From: AC-32 sp963717725
GTDB taxonomy: Bacteria > Actinomycetota > Thermoleophilia > Gaiellales > Gaiellaceae
Length of the DNA stretch: 64,000 nucleotides
NCBI GenBank assembly: GCA_963717725.1
Contig: CAVQWS010000010.1
Span: forward strand, 192,354 to 256,353
Direction of reading: 5' to 3'
Shown piece after piece: positions 52,599-62,389 of the stretch; position 1 is the stretch's first letter, and each line of letters begins with the position of its first letter. A model generated the notes under the pieces. That model worked only from the letters and a program-made list of their open reading frames with translations. It did no database searches and had not been told where the DNA came from. A program made the position numbers and the translations under genes.

Positions 52599-53443
52599 GC
52601 GCCGGCTCCTCGTCGAGCAAGTCGAGGATCTCGGAGTCGACGTCGGCGTCGAACTTGCGCGCGAAGAGCATGCCGGAGGCCCGCAGCTGCGGCAGGTCGG
52701 CCGTGGTCAGCGTCCCCGGGTGCGCGCTGCCTGCGCTCCAGTCCAGGTAGTGGAGCTGCTCGTTGTCGACCGTCCCCGCGAGCGGCGAGCTCAGCAGCAC
52801 GGTCTGGAAGAAGGTCTCGTCCGGCATCTTGGTGTGGCGGAAGAAGTTCAGCACGTCGGGCCGCTCGGCCACGAAGCGCATCAGCCACTCGAGCGTCTCG
52901 CCGGTCAGCGCCCAGAGCGCCATCCCGCCGTACGGCTCGAGGCCGGCCGGGAGGCGGCGGGGGAGCGGGAGCCGCAGCAGCCGCGTCTTGTAGCGGACCC
53001 GCTCGAAGTACGGGTAGCGAAGGCGGTTGAGCCCGCCGCCCTCGCCCGCCCACTCGGGGGCGGGGAGGTGGAAGTGATGCAGCACGTTGCGTCCTTGGCG
53101 CTCCGCGAGGTACGCGCGGATCTCGGCCGGCCGCTTCAGCGGGTAGTCCTGGCCCGAGAGGAGCAGCGCATGGTCAGGCAGGTCGCCGCTCGCCAGGATC
53201 GCCTCGATCCCCACGAGCGTCGCCTCCAAGAGGCTGAAGCCGCCCCAGCGGCAGGCGACCCTGGGCAGCCAGGTGACGTGCTCGCGGCCGGCGAGCCGGG
53301 CGCGCATCGCCTCGAAGACGCTCGTCGTCGCTGAGGCGGTTGACGTGGACGTAGAAGCGGACGTCGCCGTCGTCCAGGCGCTCGACGAGCCGCGCCAGCT
53401 GCTCGGGCGCGGTGTGCGCGCGGATCAGGTAGTCGATCCTCAT
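52588..53443 (-). CDS. GT14-type glycosyltransferase (core-2/I-branching family), frameshifted
   Basis: About 285 residues. N-terminus RIDYLIRAHTAPEQLARLVE and FYVHVNRLSDD; then, after one break near 53320, WGGFSLLEATLVGIEAILAS, LLLSGQDYPLKRPAEI and MPDETFFQTVLLSSPL. This is the beta-1,6-N-acetylglucosaminyltransferase-like family (PF02485), which in bacteria includes some xylosyl- and other transferases. ATG 53443 overlaps the GT4 stop (ATGA). Confidence 0.82.
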
Positions 53444-54589
53444 CGCGCGGCCGCGACCCGTGCGTCTTCGAGCCCGGCGAGCGGAAGGCCGAGCACCCGG
53501 CCGTAGAGCAGCGCGACGCCGTGTGTCGTGTCGCGGAGGTCGTGGTCGCGCTCGACGCGGGTGCGGGCGAGCGGCGCCCTCCTCGGCCGCGAGCGCCGGA
53601 TCGAGCAGCCGCTCGACGATCGCGTCGGCAAGCGCCCGCTGGTCGCCGAGCGGGACGATGCCGGCGTGGTCGCCGAGCGCGTCCCGTGCGCCGGGCACGT
53701 CGGTGATCACGAGGCTGCGCGCGGAGGCCATCGTTTCCAGCATCGCAAACGACATCCCCTCCCAGCGCGAGGGCGCCGCGACCACGTCCGCCGCGGCCAG
53801 CCAGGCGGGCGCGTCGGTGCGCTCGCCGGCGAAGAGCACGCGCTCCGCGGGGCGGCTGCGCACCTCCTCGAGGTCAGGCCCGCCGCCGACGAGCGCGAGC
53901 GTCGCGTCCGGAACCCGCTCGAGCACGCGCGGCCAGGCCTCGACGAGCTGGTCCTGGCCCTTGGCCCGGCAGATCCGGCCGAGGCAGACGACGAGCGGGC
54001 CGTCGGGCAACTCGAGCTCCCGGCGCGCGGCGGCGCGGTCTCTCGTCGGACGCGGGAAGCGAGCGAGCGCACGTCGACGCCGTTCGGCACGACTTCCCAG
54101 CGCGCGCGGATTCCGACGGCCTCGCCGCGGCGCCGCTCGCTCTCGCTGACGCAAGCGACGGCGTGGGCCCAGCGTGCTCCGGAGCGCTCCCAGGCGATCG
54201 CCGCCCGCCGCATCAGGCCCGAGAGTGGGTAGAACGACCAGCCGTGCGGCTGGAAGACCGTCGGCACCCGGCCGCGCAGCGCGAGCCGCCCGGCGAGCCC
54301 GGACTTCGAGGAGTGCAGGTGTACGAGCGTCGGCACGCGCTCGTCCAGGATGCGCCGCAGGCGCAGGGTCTCGCTCACGGACGACGGCCCCGGCGAGCTG
54401 CCCGCCTGCCAGTCGAGGTGCTCGGCGCCGAGCGCGAGCACGGTCTCTCCGAGCTCGCCGCCCGGGCTGGCGACGGCGACCTCCCAGTCGCGCGCGAGCT
54501 GATCGGCCACGAGCTCGCGCACGCAGCGGCAGACCCCGCCTTCGGTGGGCTGCGAGACGTGCAGGATCGAGGGCCTGATCGATGTCCAA
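53440..54589 (-). pseudogene. glycosyltransferase family 4, multiple frameshifts
   Basis: Pieces: SILHVSQPTEGGVCRCVREL and SWEV-like start, LVHLHSSKSGLAGRLALRGR, VFQPHGWSFYPLSGLMRRAA, WEVVPNGVDV, VVCLGRICRAKGQDQLVEAW (NDP-sugar site) and PSRWEGMSFAMLETMASARS, the GT4 catalytic E-x7-E-like region. At least three frameshifts. Start uncertain; TTG at 54589 is one choice. Belongs to the leftward block of the glycan locus. Confidence 0.8.
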
Positions 54590-54636
54590 CGGCGCGTGCT
54601 AACTATGCACGCGCCGGCGGTTCCCGCCGGTTCCCG

Positions 54637-56348
54637 CTAGGACGGGCAGCTGTAGAGGTGGTGCGTGTAGACCGCGACGGCGCCGGAAGCGATCGAGCCG
54701 TAGTCGTTGCCGCTCGTGTCCCAGAGATTGCCGACGCCGTCGTAGTTCCCGATCGCGCCGCAACGCTGGTGGACGAAGGTCGAGTTCCGGACCGTCGTGC
54801 GGATCGTGCCCTGGTCGAGGTAGACGCCGATCACGCTCGTGTCGAAGTACGAATCCTCGATCACGTCGTCGCTGCAGGCCGCCCGCGAGCCCCACGCGGG
54901 ATCGGCCCATTCGCAGGTCAGCCCGCGGATCGACGTTCGGGCCGGCGTGGACCCGGCGGAAGGTGGTGTTGCGAGGCGAAGTGCTCGACGTAGACGCCGA
55001 TGTCGATGTCGTTCAGGTCGAGGTCCTCGAAGACGCTGTCGCGCGTGCCGGTGCCGACCCAGAGCCCCTCCCAGGCGCAGTTGCGTGCCTTCAGGCGCCG
55101 GACGACGGCCTTCACGCCGACCCAGACGCAGGCCTCGGCGGTCCCGTTCGAGGCGCGGGCGTCGGGCCAGCTGACGTTCGCCGAGTCGACGTCCTCCAGC
55201 ACGGGCGGCGTCGCGGGCGTGTAGCTCGCGGTGTTCGTGTCGACGATCACCCCCCAGTCGCGGAAGTCGCGGGCGACGACCCGGCGGATGACCACGCCCT
55301 CGACCTCGCGGGCCAGGATTCCGGACGAGATCACGCTGTTGCCCTCGAACGTGGTGTCGAGCACCTGCGAGTTCGAGCCGGTGCCCCAGATGTGGACGAT
55401 CGAGCCGTTCAGCACCTTGCTCGAGTTGCTCACGTCGAAGACGAGGCCTCGCAGCAGACCGTGTCCGGAGCCCCAGTTGCCGCCGAGCACGAAGCCCGCC
55501 TTGAAGATTGCGCCGCCGAGGTGCTGGGCGTAGACGCGGTCGCCATTCGCGTTCACGAAGGGGCCGGAGTTGTCGTAGACGCCGTCCGCCACGACGATGT
55601 CCTGGTTGGAGGCGTTCAGCGCCTGCGTTCAGCTGCGCCGAGGAGTAGACCGTCACCGCGGTCGCCGGGGTCGCGTACGGAGCGGGCGGAGCGACGGGCA
55701 CGGTCGTCCGCGAGGCGGAGGACGGCGGGGGAGGCGGCGGCGGCGGCGCGAGCACCGTCCAGCCGGTCACCACGGTCGCGAACGCGGCCGAGTTGGAGGC
55801 GACTACGGTCAGGGCGTGCTTGCCGAGTGCGAGGGCGGTGAAGGTCACGGGGCTGCGCGCACGATACGAAGGGCGCACCGTCGAAACTGCAGGTCGTGGC
55901 GGTCGCGTCCTTGGTCGTGAACGAGATCGTGGCGGTGGTGGCAGTGGTCGTCGCGGGCGACGTGCTGGTGAACGAGACGTGCGGGTTCGGCGTTCTGGAG
56001 GGCCTCACCGGCTTCCAGGTGCGCCGCAGCCGCGCGATGCCGAGCACGCGCGCCGGTCCTCGCGTTGCGGGCGACTAGCCGGACGCGGCGCGCGGCCGAC
56101 TCGCTGCGGGCCGGCGCGTAGCCGTAGAGGACGAAGTTGAACGGTGCCCGCCGCTGCCGCCCGATCGTGTGGTGGCCGAGCGTGTAGCGGATCGAGTGCG
56201 CTCTCGCACCGACGACGCGGACGATCACGCTGTCGCCGACGACGCGCATGTGCAGCCGGGCCGCCTGGGCACGCCCGGGGAGCAGTGCTGCGGTAGCGCA
56301 GAGCGCGACGGCGAGGATGAGCAGCGAGCGAAGGCGGCGGCGCTCCAT
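54637..56348 (-). pseudogene. secreted right-handed parallel beta-helix protein, multiple frameshifts
   Basis: Reconstructed protein of about 570 residues. Signal peptide RRRLRSLLILAVALCATAAL ending GRAQA; Ig-like region with SFTTKDATATTCSFDGAPFV and PVTFTALALGKHALTVVASN; a proline linker (APPPPPPPPSS); then beta-helix repeats such as GSIVHIWGTGSNSQVLDTTF, GVVIRRVVARDFRDWGVIVD and SVFEDLDLNDIDIGVYV. Such proteins bind or cleave polysaccharides outside the cell. Ends YTHHLYSCPS. Three or more frameshifts (near 55860, 55620 and 54950). Confidence 0.75.
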
Positions 56349-56434
56349 GCTCTCCCGGATCGGCTCTGCCAGAGCCTGCGGCCTCACCCCCTTGAGGGAT
56401 CATTGGGACGGCCTGATACGGCCGGGTATTCGGC

Positions 56435-56440
56435 TATCGT
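56435..56440 (+). promoter_or_regulatory. -10 box, leaderless start
   Basis: TATCGT ends 7 bases before the ATG at 56448 of the Wzc-like gene; no Shine-Dalgarno sequence. Confidence 0.55.
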
Positions 56441-56447
56441 GCGGCGA

Positions 56448-58022
56448 ATGTCCGAACGCGGAGAGTCCCCGCCCCCCGGTCTCCGCTCGTCGCAGCTCCA
56501 GGCGGAACAGCCGATCGAGGTTCGTCGCAGCCTGGACGCGATCCGGCGGGCGCGCTGGATGATCGTGGCGTTCGTGGTCGCGACCACGGCCGTGGTGGTC
56601 GGTATCTCGCTCTTAGTGCAGAAGACGTACCGTTCGACGTCGAAGCTGATCTACGAACCGGCGACCTCGGTCTTCGCGAGCACCGACCCCGACACGGTGA
56701 AGCGGAACCTCGAGACCTTCCAGCGGCTGCTGACGACCCGGCGCGTCCTCGACAGCGCGGCGAAGCGGGTCCCCGGGGAGACCGGTGACTCGCTCGAGAA
56801 GAATGTGTCGGCGTCGGTCGACCAGTCTGCCGACATCATCAGCATCGCGGCCCTGGCCTCTAAGCCGCGACTCTCGACGCTCATCGCCAATGCCACCGCC
56901 AATACCTTCGTCACGCTGCACCAGCAGGACGCCCGTCGCCAGCTCGAGACGGCCCAGGCGGCCCTGACCGCGCAGCTCCGCGACGCCCAGGCGCGCGGAG
57001 CGACTCCGCAGGAGCTCGACGCCATTCGGCAGCAGCTGGCGAACCTCAGCACGGAGCTCGCCACTGCCGGCTCGGACCTCACCACGATCCCGGCCGAGGT
57101 GCCAGACGCTCCCTACACTCCCCGGCCGTTCCGGAACGGGGTGCTGGCGTTCTTCGCCGCCCTCTTCCTCGGGATCATCGCTGCGCTAGCCCGTGACCGG
57201 CTGACGCCGCGCGTCGGCAGTCCGCGCGAGGTGAGCCGCGTGCTCGGCCTCCCGCTGCTCGTCGGACTCCCATTCGTCCGCCATCGCTTTGGTCGCCGGC
57301 GCAAACTCCTGCGCGCGGTCGCCAACGAGGCGTACCAGACGCTCCAGGCCTCGGTCCGTTTCTACCTGCCCCCGACCAAGCAGCAGGTGATCCTGGTCAC
57401 GAGCTCGGTCGAGGGCGAAGGCAAGACGAGCGCCGCCGCGGGCCTCGCGCGCGCTCTGGCGCGAGTCGGCCAGAAGACGCTGTTGATCTCCGGCGACCTC
57501 CGCTTCCCGACGCTGCACGAGCTGTTCAGGACCCCGCTCTCGCCCGGGCTGTCCGACATTCTGGTCGCGGCTTCAAGCAACGGTGCGCGCCCGAACGAGA
57601 TGTCGGTGGCAATCGACGAGAGCGTCCAGATCGTCGTCGGCGGCGTCGGTGACAACCTGCACGTGATCTCGAGCGGCACCCCAGTCCCCGATCCGTCGAA
57701 GCTGCTCTTCAGCGAGGCGCTCGTAGCGTTTTTCGCGGCGATCCAGGAACGCGACTACCAGTATGTGATCGTCGACGGGCCGCCGCTGCTCGGAATCGCC
57801 GACAGCCACGCGCTCGCGCAGAGCGTGGACAGCGTGATCGTCGTGTCGCGGCTCGGCCTCGCGACGCTCGAGGACCTGACCGAGCTCCGCGACACGCTCG
57901 AGCGGCTCGAGGTGAACACCCTCGGCGTCGTCGTCGTGGGCTCGCGGCGCTCGATCGTCTACTCGTACGCGGCGTCGTCCGCGATCGGGGACGAGCTGCC
58001 GCGCGGCCGCGTCTCCGCGTAG
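56448..58022 (+). CDS. polysaccharide co-polymerase / tyrosine autokinase (Wzc/CpsD-like fusion)
   Basis: A 524-residue protein. Wzz-type chain-length domain with spans at about 43-62 and 232-250; then a BY-kinase domain with Walker A VEGEGKTSAAAG, Walker A' LLISGDLRFP and Walker B YVIVDGPPLLGIAD. The C-terminus has only two tyrosines (VYSYAAS), not the usual Tyr-rich cluster, so autophosphorylation may be limited. Controls glycan polymerisation at the membrane. A matching LMW-PTP is at 42757. Convergent overlap of 64 bases with the ligase gene. Confidence 0.9.
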   Translation: MSERGESPPPGLRSSQLQAEQPIEVRRSLDAIRRARWMIVAFVVATTAVVVGISLLVQKTYRSTSKLIYEPATSVFASTDPDTVKRNLETFQRLLTTRRVLDSAAKRVPGETGDSLEKNVSASVDQSADIISIAALASKPRLSTLIANATANTFVTLHQQDARRQLETAQAALTAQLRDAQARGATPQELDAIRQQLANLSTELATAGSDLTTIPAEVPDAPYTPRPFRNGVLAFFAALFLGIIAALARDRLTPRVGSPREVSRVLGLPLLVGLPFVRHRFGRRRKLLRAVANEAYQTLQASVRFYLPPTKQQVILVTSSVEGEGKTSAAAGLARALARVGQKTLLISGDLRFPTLHELFRTPLSPGLSDILVAASSNGARPNEMSVAIDESVQIVVGGVGDNLHVISSGTPVPDPSKLLFSEALVAFFAAIQERDYQYVIVDGPPLLGIADSHALAQSVDSVIVVSRLGLATLEDLTELRDTLERLEVNTLGVVVVGSRRSIVYSYAASSAIGDELPRGRVSA

Positions 58023-59359
58023 GGCGGCCAGGGCCGCATCGCCCCGGCCCAGATCAGAGCCGCCACGATCCACAGGTGCCGCCAGTGCAGGGTGTCGACG
58101 AACGCGCTGTTCGCCATCAGGCCGCACCACGCTCCGAGTAAGGCGGCCGAGCCGAGCCCGTAGGTGTCCCGACCCAGGACCGCGTTGCGGCCCGCGAAGA
58201 CCAGCGTCGTTATCAACAGCCCGAACACGGTCACCAGCCCGAGCACGCCCTGCTCGGCCAGTGCGCGGATGTAGGCGCTGTGCGTGGACACCGGGATGTA
58301 GGACTCGAACTGACCGGGCCCGACCCCGAACGGGTAGACGGCGACGAGCCGCAGCCCCGTCTCTTGCGCGTTGAAGCGCGAAGTGTCGTAGCCCTGAAGG
58401 CGCGCTCGCTCGCTGAGGAACGTCGCCGAGCCGGTGACCGAGACGAAAAGCGCCAGCGCGATCAGCGAGACGACCAGCGTGACGAGGATCGCCATCGCCT
58501 TGCTGCCGCCGCGCCTGCGCAGCGCGACGACCACGAGCATCGCGAAGACGCCCACCGCTGCGTTCAGCCAGGCCGCCCGCGAGAACGAGAAGAGCACGCC
58601 CGCCCCGCAGGCCAGCAGCAGCAGGAACTTGAACGACCTTCGCACGTGCAGCAGGCGGGGCTCGAGCAGCTCTTCGAGCACGAACAACGCGAGAACCACC
58701 ATGAACGGCCCGAAGATGTTCGGATCGTGGAAGAGGCCCTGCGCGCGGCCGGCACCGGTCAGGCGGCTCGCGAGCGGCACGCCGCCGACGAAGAGCGAGA
58801 CGCACGCGGCCGTACTGAGCGTGACGCCGGTGATCAGCAGCCCGAGCAGCACGAGGCGCGCGCGCCGGGGCGAGTCCACGTAGCCGGCCAGCCAGACCGC
58901 GAAGATCGCCAGGTAGACCGTGATCGCGAAGTAGCGCTCTGCGACGGGCACGTCGACGATGAACGAGGCCGAAAGGATGTTCAGGAAGATGAAGGCGGCG
59001 AGCAGCATCGCGATGCTCAGCGGCAGCCTCCGCACGTGAAACCGGCCCGTAGCGAGCGCGACGGCGAAGATCACCGAAAAGACGATGTCCGGCGGCCCGG
59101 GCTGCACCCAGACCACGCTCATCAAGAGGAAGCCGAGGAAGACGGCGGTGTCGTAGCGCGTGACCGCCAGGACCAACAGGCCGATCAGCCCGATCCCGCC
59201 GACGAGCACGACCCTCACGGAGGGCGGCGGGTGCCCGACGAGGACGAACGCGATCAGCGCGCCGAACACCAGTAGCGGCACCAGCCAGACGACCATCTGG
59301 GCGGCGCGCGACGCCGCACCCGGCACGGTGCGGACGGCGGCCGGCTGGTAGACGCTCAT
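57959..59359 (-). CDS. O-antigen ligase/polymerase family protein
   Basis: A 466-residue membrane protein with about 12 spans and the Wzy/WaaL-type large outer loop: FGVGPGQFESYIPVSTHSAY (with the conserved His) and LFHDPNIFGPFMVVLALFV. Joins or polymerises glycan units outside the membrane. The ATG at 59359 overlaps the epimerase stop (ATGA) and also has a TACCCT box 7 bases upstream, so it may be expressed both by coupling and from its own leaderless promoter. Confidence 0.85.
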   Translation of the reverse strand: MSVYQPAAVRTVPGAASRAAQMVVWLVPLLVFGALIAFVLVGHPPPSVRVVLVGGIGLIGLLVLAVTRYDTAVFLGFLLMSVVWVQPGPPDIVFSVIFAVALATGRFHVRRLPLSIAMLLAAFIFLNILSASFIVDVPVAERYFAITVYLAIFAVWLAGYVDSPRRARLVLLGLLITGVTLSTAACVSLFVGGVPLASRLTGAGRAQGLFHDPNIFGPFMVVLALFVLEELLEPRLLHVRRSFKFLLLLACGAGVLFSFSRAAWLNAAVGVFAMLVVVALRRRGGSKAMAILVTLVVSLIALALFVSVTGSATFLSERARLQGYDTSRFNAQETGLRLVAVYPFGVGPGQFESYIPVSTHSAYIRALAEQGVLGLVTVFGLLITTLVFAGRNAVLGRDTYGLGSAALLGAWCGLMANSAFVDTLHWRHLWIVAALIWAGAMRPWPPYAETRPRGSSSPIADDAAYE

Positions 59360-60333
59360 GCCTCTGAGGGTAGTCGCGCCTGGGCGATCACGTCGTCGAG
59401 GATCTCGTCCAGGCGCCGCTCGGGTTTCCACCCGATCGCGGCGCCAATCTTCTCGATCGCCGGCTCGCGGTGCAGCGTGTCCTCGATGCCGAGGCCGTAG
59501 ACCTCGTCGTAGGGGATGAAGGCAAGCTCCGAACTGGAACCGGTCAGCTCGAGCACGCGCTCAGCGAGGCCCTTGATGCTGATCCGCTCGGTCGCGCCGA
59601 CGTTGAAGACCTGGCCCGAGAGCGCCTCGGCCTCGTTCAGGCCCTTGAGCGCGCGGATCGTGTCCTGCACGTGGCAGAACGCCCGCGTCTGGCAGCCGTC
59701 GCCGTGGATCTCGAGCGGCTCGCCGGCCAGGGCTCGCTGGACGAAGTTGGGGATCACCATCCCGTAGCGCCCGCTCTGCCTCGGGCCGACCGTGTTGAAG
59801 AGTCGCGCGATCACGCAGTCGAGCCCGCGCTCCTGGTGGTAGCCGAAGGCGAGGAACTCGTCCATCGCCTTCGAGTCGGCGTACAGCCAGCGCTTCTCGG
59901 TCGTCGGCCCGTAGACGCGGCGGTCGTTCTCCGCCAGCGGCTGCTCGGTGCGGTGGTCGCCATAGACCTCGGAGCTCGACGCGATCAGCACGCGCTTGCC
60001 GAAGCGGCTGCAGCAGTCGAGCACGATCTCGGTGCCCTGCACGTTGGTGACCATCGTGTGGACGGGCTGCTCGACGATCAGGCGCACGCCGACCGCCGCC
60101 GCAAGGTGGTAGACGATGTCGCACTTGTTCACGAGCTCGTTGACGATCGCGGGCGAGAGCACCGAGTCGACGACGAGGTGGTAGTCGGGCCGGTCGCGCA
60201 GGTGCTCGATGTTCTCCAGCGAGCCGGTGGAGACGTCGTCGAGCACGAACACCTCCCAGCCGTCGGCGAGCAGGAGCTCGGAGAGATGCGAGCCGATGAA
60301 GCCCGCGCCGCCTGTCAAAAGGGCCTTGGCCAC
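59356..60333 (-). CDS. NAD-dependent nucleotide-sugar epimerase/dehydratase
   Basis: A 325-residue extended SDR. ALLTGGAGFIGSHLSELLL, YHLAAAVGVRLIVEQP, SSSEVYGDH (catalytic Ser), YADSKAMDEFLA (Tyr-xxx-Lys), and RLFNTVGPRQSGRYGMVIP. The VGVRLIVEQP and NTVGPRQSGRYGMV segments resemble the UDP-glucuronate decarboxylase/GalE group; exact reaction not certain. GTG at 60333, with TACGCT 9 bases upstream. Confidence 0.9.
   Translation of the reverse strand: MAKALLTGGAGFIGSHLSELLLADGWEVFVLDDVSTGSLENIEHLRDRPDYHLVVDSVLSPAIVNELVNKCDIVYHLAAAVGVRLIVEQPVHTMVTNVQGTEIVLDCCSRFGKRVLIASSSEVYGDHRTEQPLAENDRRVYGPTTEKRWLYADSKAMDEFLAFGYHQERGLDCVIARLFNTVGPRQSGRYGMVIPNFVQRALAGEPLEIHGDGCQTRAFCHVQDTIRALKGLNEAEALSGQVFNVGATERISIKGLAERVLELTGSSSELAFIPYDEVYGLGIEDTLHREPAIEKIGAAIGWKPERRLDEILDDVIAQARLPSEA
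59367..59372 (-). promoter_or_regulatory. -10 box within epimerase end, leaderless start of ligase gene
   Basis: TACCCT (59372 to 59367 on the minus strand) lies 7 bases from the ATG at 59359, inside the last codons of the upstream epimerase gene. Confidence 0.4.
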
Positions 60334-60365
60334 GTGCCGCGGAGCGTACCCGGCGCCTCGGCCCG

Positions 60366-62180
60366 CTAGCCCTTCAGGTTGGCCAGGGCCTCGTCGAGCC
60401 GCGGCTCCCGTGGGTCGATCCGTTTCGCGGCCAGCAGCTCGCGCCGGGCGGCGGCACGGCGGCCCGCGCGCTCGTAGCCCTCGGCGAGCTGGAAGCGGAG
60501 CTCGACCACCCGCGGCTGCTTGCGCACGGCAGCCTGCAGCGGGACGAGCGCGGCCTGCGGCGTCGGCGCGCGCGCCGCTGCGACCAGGTACGGGTTGACC
60601 GCAAGCGGGTCGAGGCGCTTGGCCCAGGTCACATCGCCCTCAACGGTCAGGCGTGACGACAGCCACGGCGGGACGAACAGGACGAGCACGACGGCGACGA
60701 CCAGCCCCGCCGAGATGAGGCCGGCCCGGCGCGGCAGCAACGGCCGCTCGTCTCCGGCGCCGCCGGCCCCGAGCAGCAGGAAGAACGGAACTCCGCAGGC
60801 CGGCACGGTCCAGAGCCAGTCCACCGAACCGTGCGCGAGCCAGTAGGCGGCGCCCCCGAACGCGGCCGTTGCAGCAGGGTCGCGCGTGCGCGTGCGCCTG
60901 ACGACCGGAATCAGGAACGGCACCAATCCGACCGCGAGCAGCACGACGCCCACGATCCCGAGCTCGCTGAGGACGTCGAGCTCGAAGGAGTGCGCCCGCG
61001 CCGGCGTGTCCGGGCTGTGACGCTCGACTAGGTAGGCAGCGCCGAAGCCGCGGGAGCCGATGCCGGCGACCGGGTGGTCTCGGAATTCGTGCAGCGCCAC
61101 GCGCCAGATGTCGTAGCGGTACGAGCCGAGCTGGAGCAGGTGGCTCGAGGCCGAGTTCGTGGGGGCGTTCTTGAAGGCGCGCCACTCGTGGACGAGGTCG
61201 ACCCGCTCGAGCACGACGACGGTGCCGGCGACGATCGCGGCCGCCGCCAGCACGCCGACGACGACCCCGGCGAGCCGGCGGGCGCGCGCTCCGAGCTCGA
61301 GCCGGCGGTCGACTCCCGAGTAGGCCAGCCCCAGGGCGACCCCGATTGCGCCGAGCACCAGGATCGTCGTCCCCGTGTGCCGGACGTCGCCGACGAGCGC
61401 CGTCTCGTTCGCCGAGCGGAACGGCCGCGTCAGCGGGCGGTACGCCAGCGCGGTCAGTCCGGCCACGAGCAGCGTCGGCGGCAGCAGCCGCAGCCGCAGC
61501 GGCGAGACCGCGAACAGCACCGCCGCCGAGACCGCGATCGCGAGCACGCCGCCTTTGCTCTGGGCGGTCAGCCAGCCGGCCGCGACCACGGTCGCGCCGC
61601 CGACCGCCAGCGCCCGTAGGGGAAGCGCCGCGCGCCGCTGCGCCGCGCAGACGACCGCCGGCCAGAAGCCGATCAGAAACACCGCCGCCTGGGCGTTCGG
61701 GTACGAGATCGGGAACGAGAGGCGGCCGGCGTAGAAGTGGTCGGTCTGATTCGAGCCGAAGCGCAGCGCCAGCGCGGTCGCCACGGCGAGCAGGGCGGCC
61801 TCGGCCGCGACGGTGCCGGCGGCGAGCAGCCGGTCGGCCGGCCCACGCAGCGTCAGCAGCGGAACGAGCAGGACGCTCGCGTAGAAGAGCGTCAGCAGCG
61901 CCTCGTCCCGTGCCAGGTTCGGCACCGCCGACCATGTCAGCGAGAGGGCTTCCCAGCCGGCGAGCAGGACGAGCCCGGCGAGCCCGGCGAGCTCGAGCGG
62001 CCTCGGCCGCGCCGTCGCGGTGGTGAGGAGCACGGCCAGCAGCAGCCCCGCGAACACCGCATATGGAAGCCAGTCCGCCGAGTCGATGCTGCCGGTTGCG
62101 AGCCACGCGAGGGCCCAGGCCGTGGCCGCCACCAGCGCGGAGGGCAGAACCCGAAACGCGGTTTCCCCGTTAACACTCAT
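60366..62180 (-). CDS. O-antigen ligase-type membrane protein with TPR-like tail
   Basis: About 604 residues. A dozen membrane spans (about 10-480), the outer-loop motif HPVAGIGSRGFGAAYLVERH then DTPARAHSFELDVLSELGIV typical of Wzy/WaaL/PglL-like proteins, and a C-terminal helical tail (about 500-600: AVRKQPRVVELRFQLAEGYE) with a TPR pattern. ATG at 62180 gives the family start; a longer frame begins at 62246. Divergent from the LPFTG gene. Substrate may be the polymer or a glycoprotein. Confidence 0.85.
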   Translation of the reverse strand: MSVNGETAFRVLPSALVAATAWALAWLATGSIDSADWLPYAVFAGLLLAVLLTTATARPRPLELAGLAGLVLLAGWEALSLTWSAVPNLARDEALLTLFYASVLLVPLLTLRGPADRLLAAGTVAAEAALLAVATALALRFGSNQTDHFYAGRLSFPISYPNAQAAVFLIGFWPAVVCAAQRRAALPLRALAVGGATVVAAGWLTAQSKGGVLAIAVSAAVLFAVSPLRLRLLPPTLLVAGLTALAYRPLTRPFRSANETALVGDVRHTGTTILVLGAIGVALGLAYSGVDRRLELGARARRLAGVVVGVLAAAAIVAGTVVVLERVDLVHEWRAFKNAPTNSASSHLLQLGSYRYDIWRVALHEFRDHPVAGIGSRGFGAAYLVERHSPDTPARAHSFELDVLSELGIVGVVLLAVGLVPFLIPVVRRTRTRDPAATAAFGGAAYWLAHGSVDWLWTVPACGVPFFLLLGAGGAGDERPLLPRRAGLISAGLVVAVVLVLFVPPWLSSRLTVEGDVTWAKRLDPLAVNPYLVAAARAPTPQAALVPLQAAVRKQPRVVELRFQLAEGYERAGRRAAARRELLAAKRIDPREPRLDEALANLKG

Positions 62181-62389
62181 GAGTGGACGGTTTGCAAGTA
62201 AGATGGCGGTAAGGGAGCTAACTATTGCGTTCCCGCAGAGTCGCATCTACGGTGGAGTTGTCTGGAACGGCCGGCACGAAAGACGCCGGTCGGAGGGAAG
62301 AACTCTGCGGCACTTTGCGTCCGGATCGGGAAGGGCAGTGGTTTCGTTATGTGGGCGTCAGCGTCCACACAGGAGGAGGGAGAGCACAA
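62181..62389. other. divergent intergenic/leader region
   Basis: About 209 bases with no convincing gene. A small inverted repeat CCGGC ... GCCGG lies near 62268-62290. Just before the LPFTG gene there is a very strong ribosome binding site (AGGAGGAGGG, 62371-62380). A long leader upstream of a highly expressed surface protein is likely; I could not match it to a known riboswitch. Candidate promoter hexamers are not well spaced, so no promoter is called. Confidence 0.35.

Noticed and set aside
58280..59275. 331-codon plus-strand frame rich in Arg, Asp, Glu and Gln
   Set aside because: It is the mirror of the O-antigen ligase gene, whose membrane spans and motifs are convincing.
62181..62389. 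cyclic-di-GMP or cyclic-di-AMP riboswitch before the LPFTG gene
   Set aside because: The CCGGC/GCCGG stem is too short and the conserved core sequences I know for these riboswitches are not visible.
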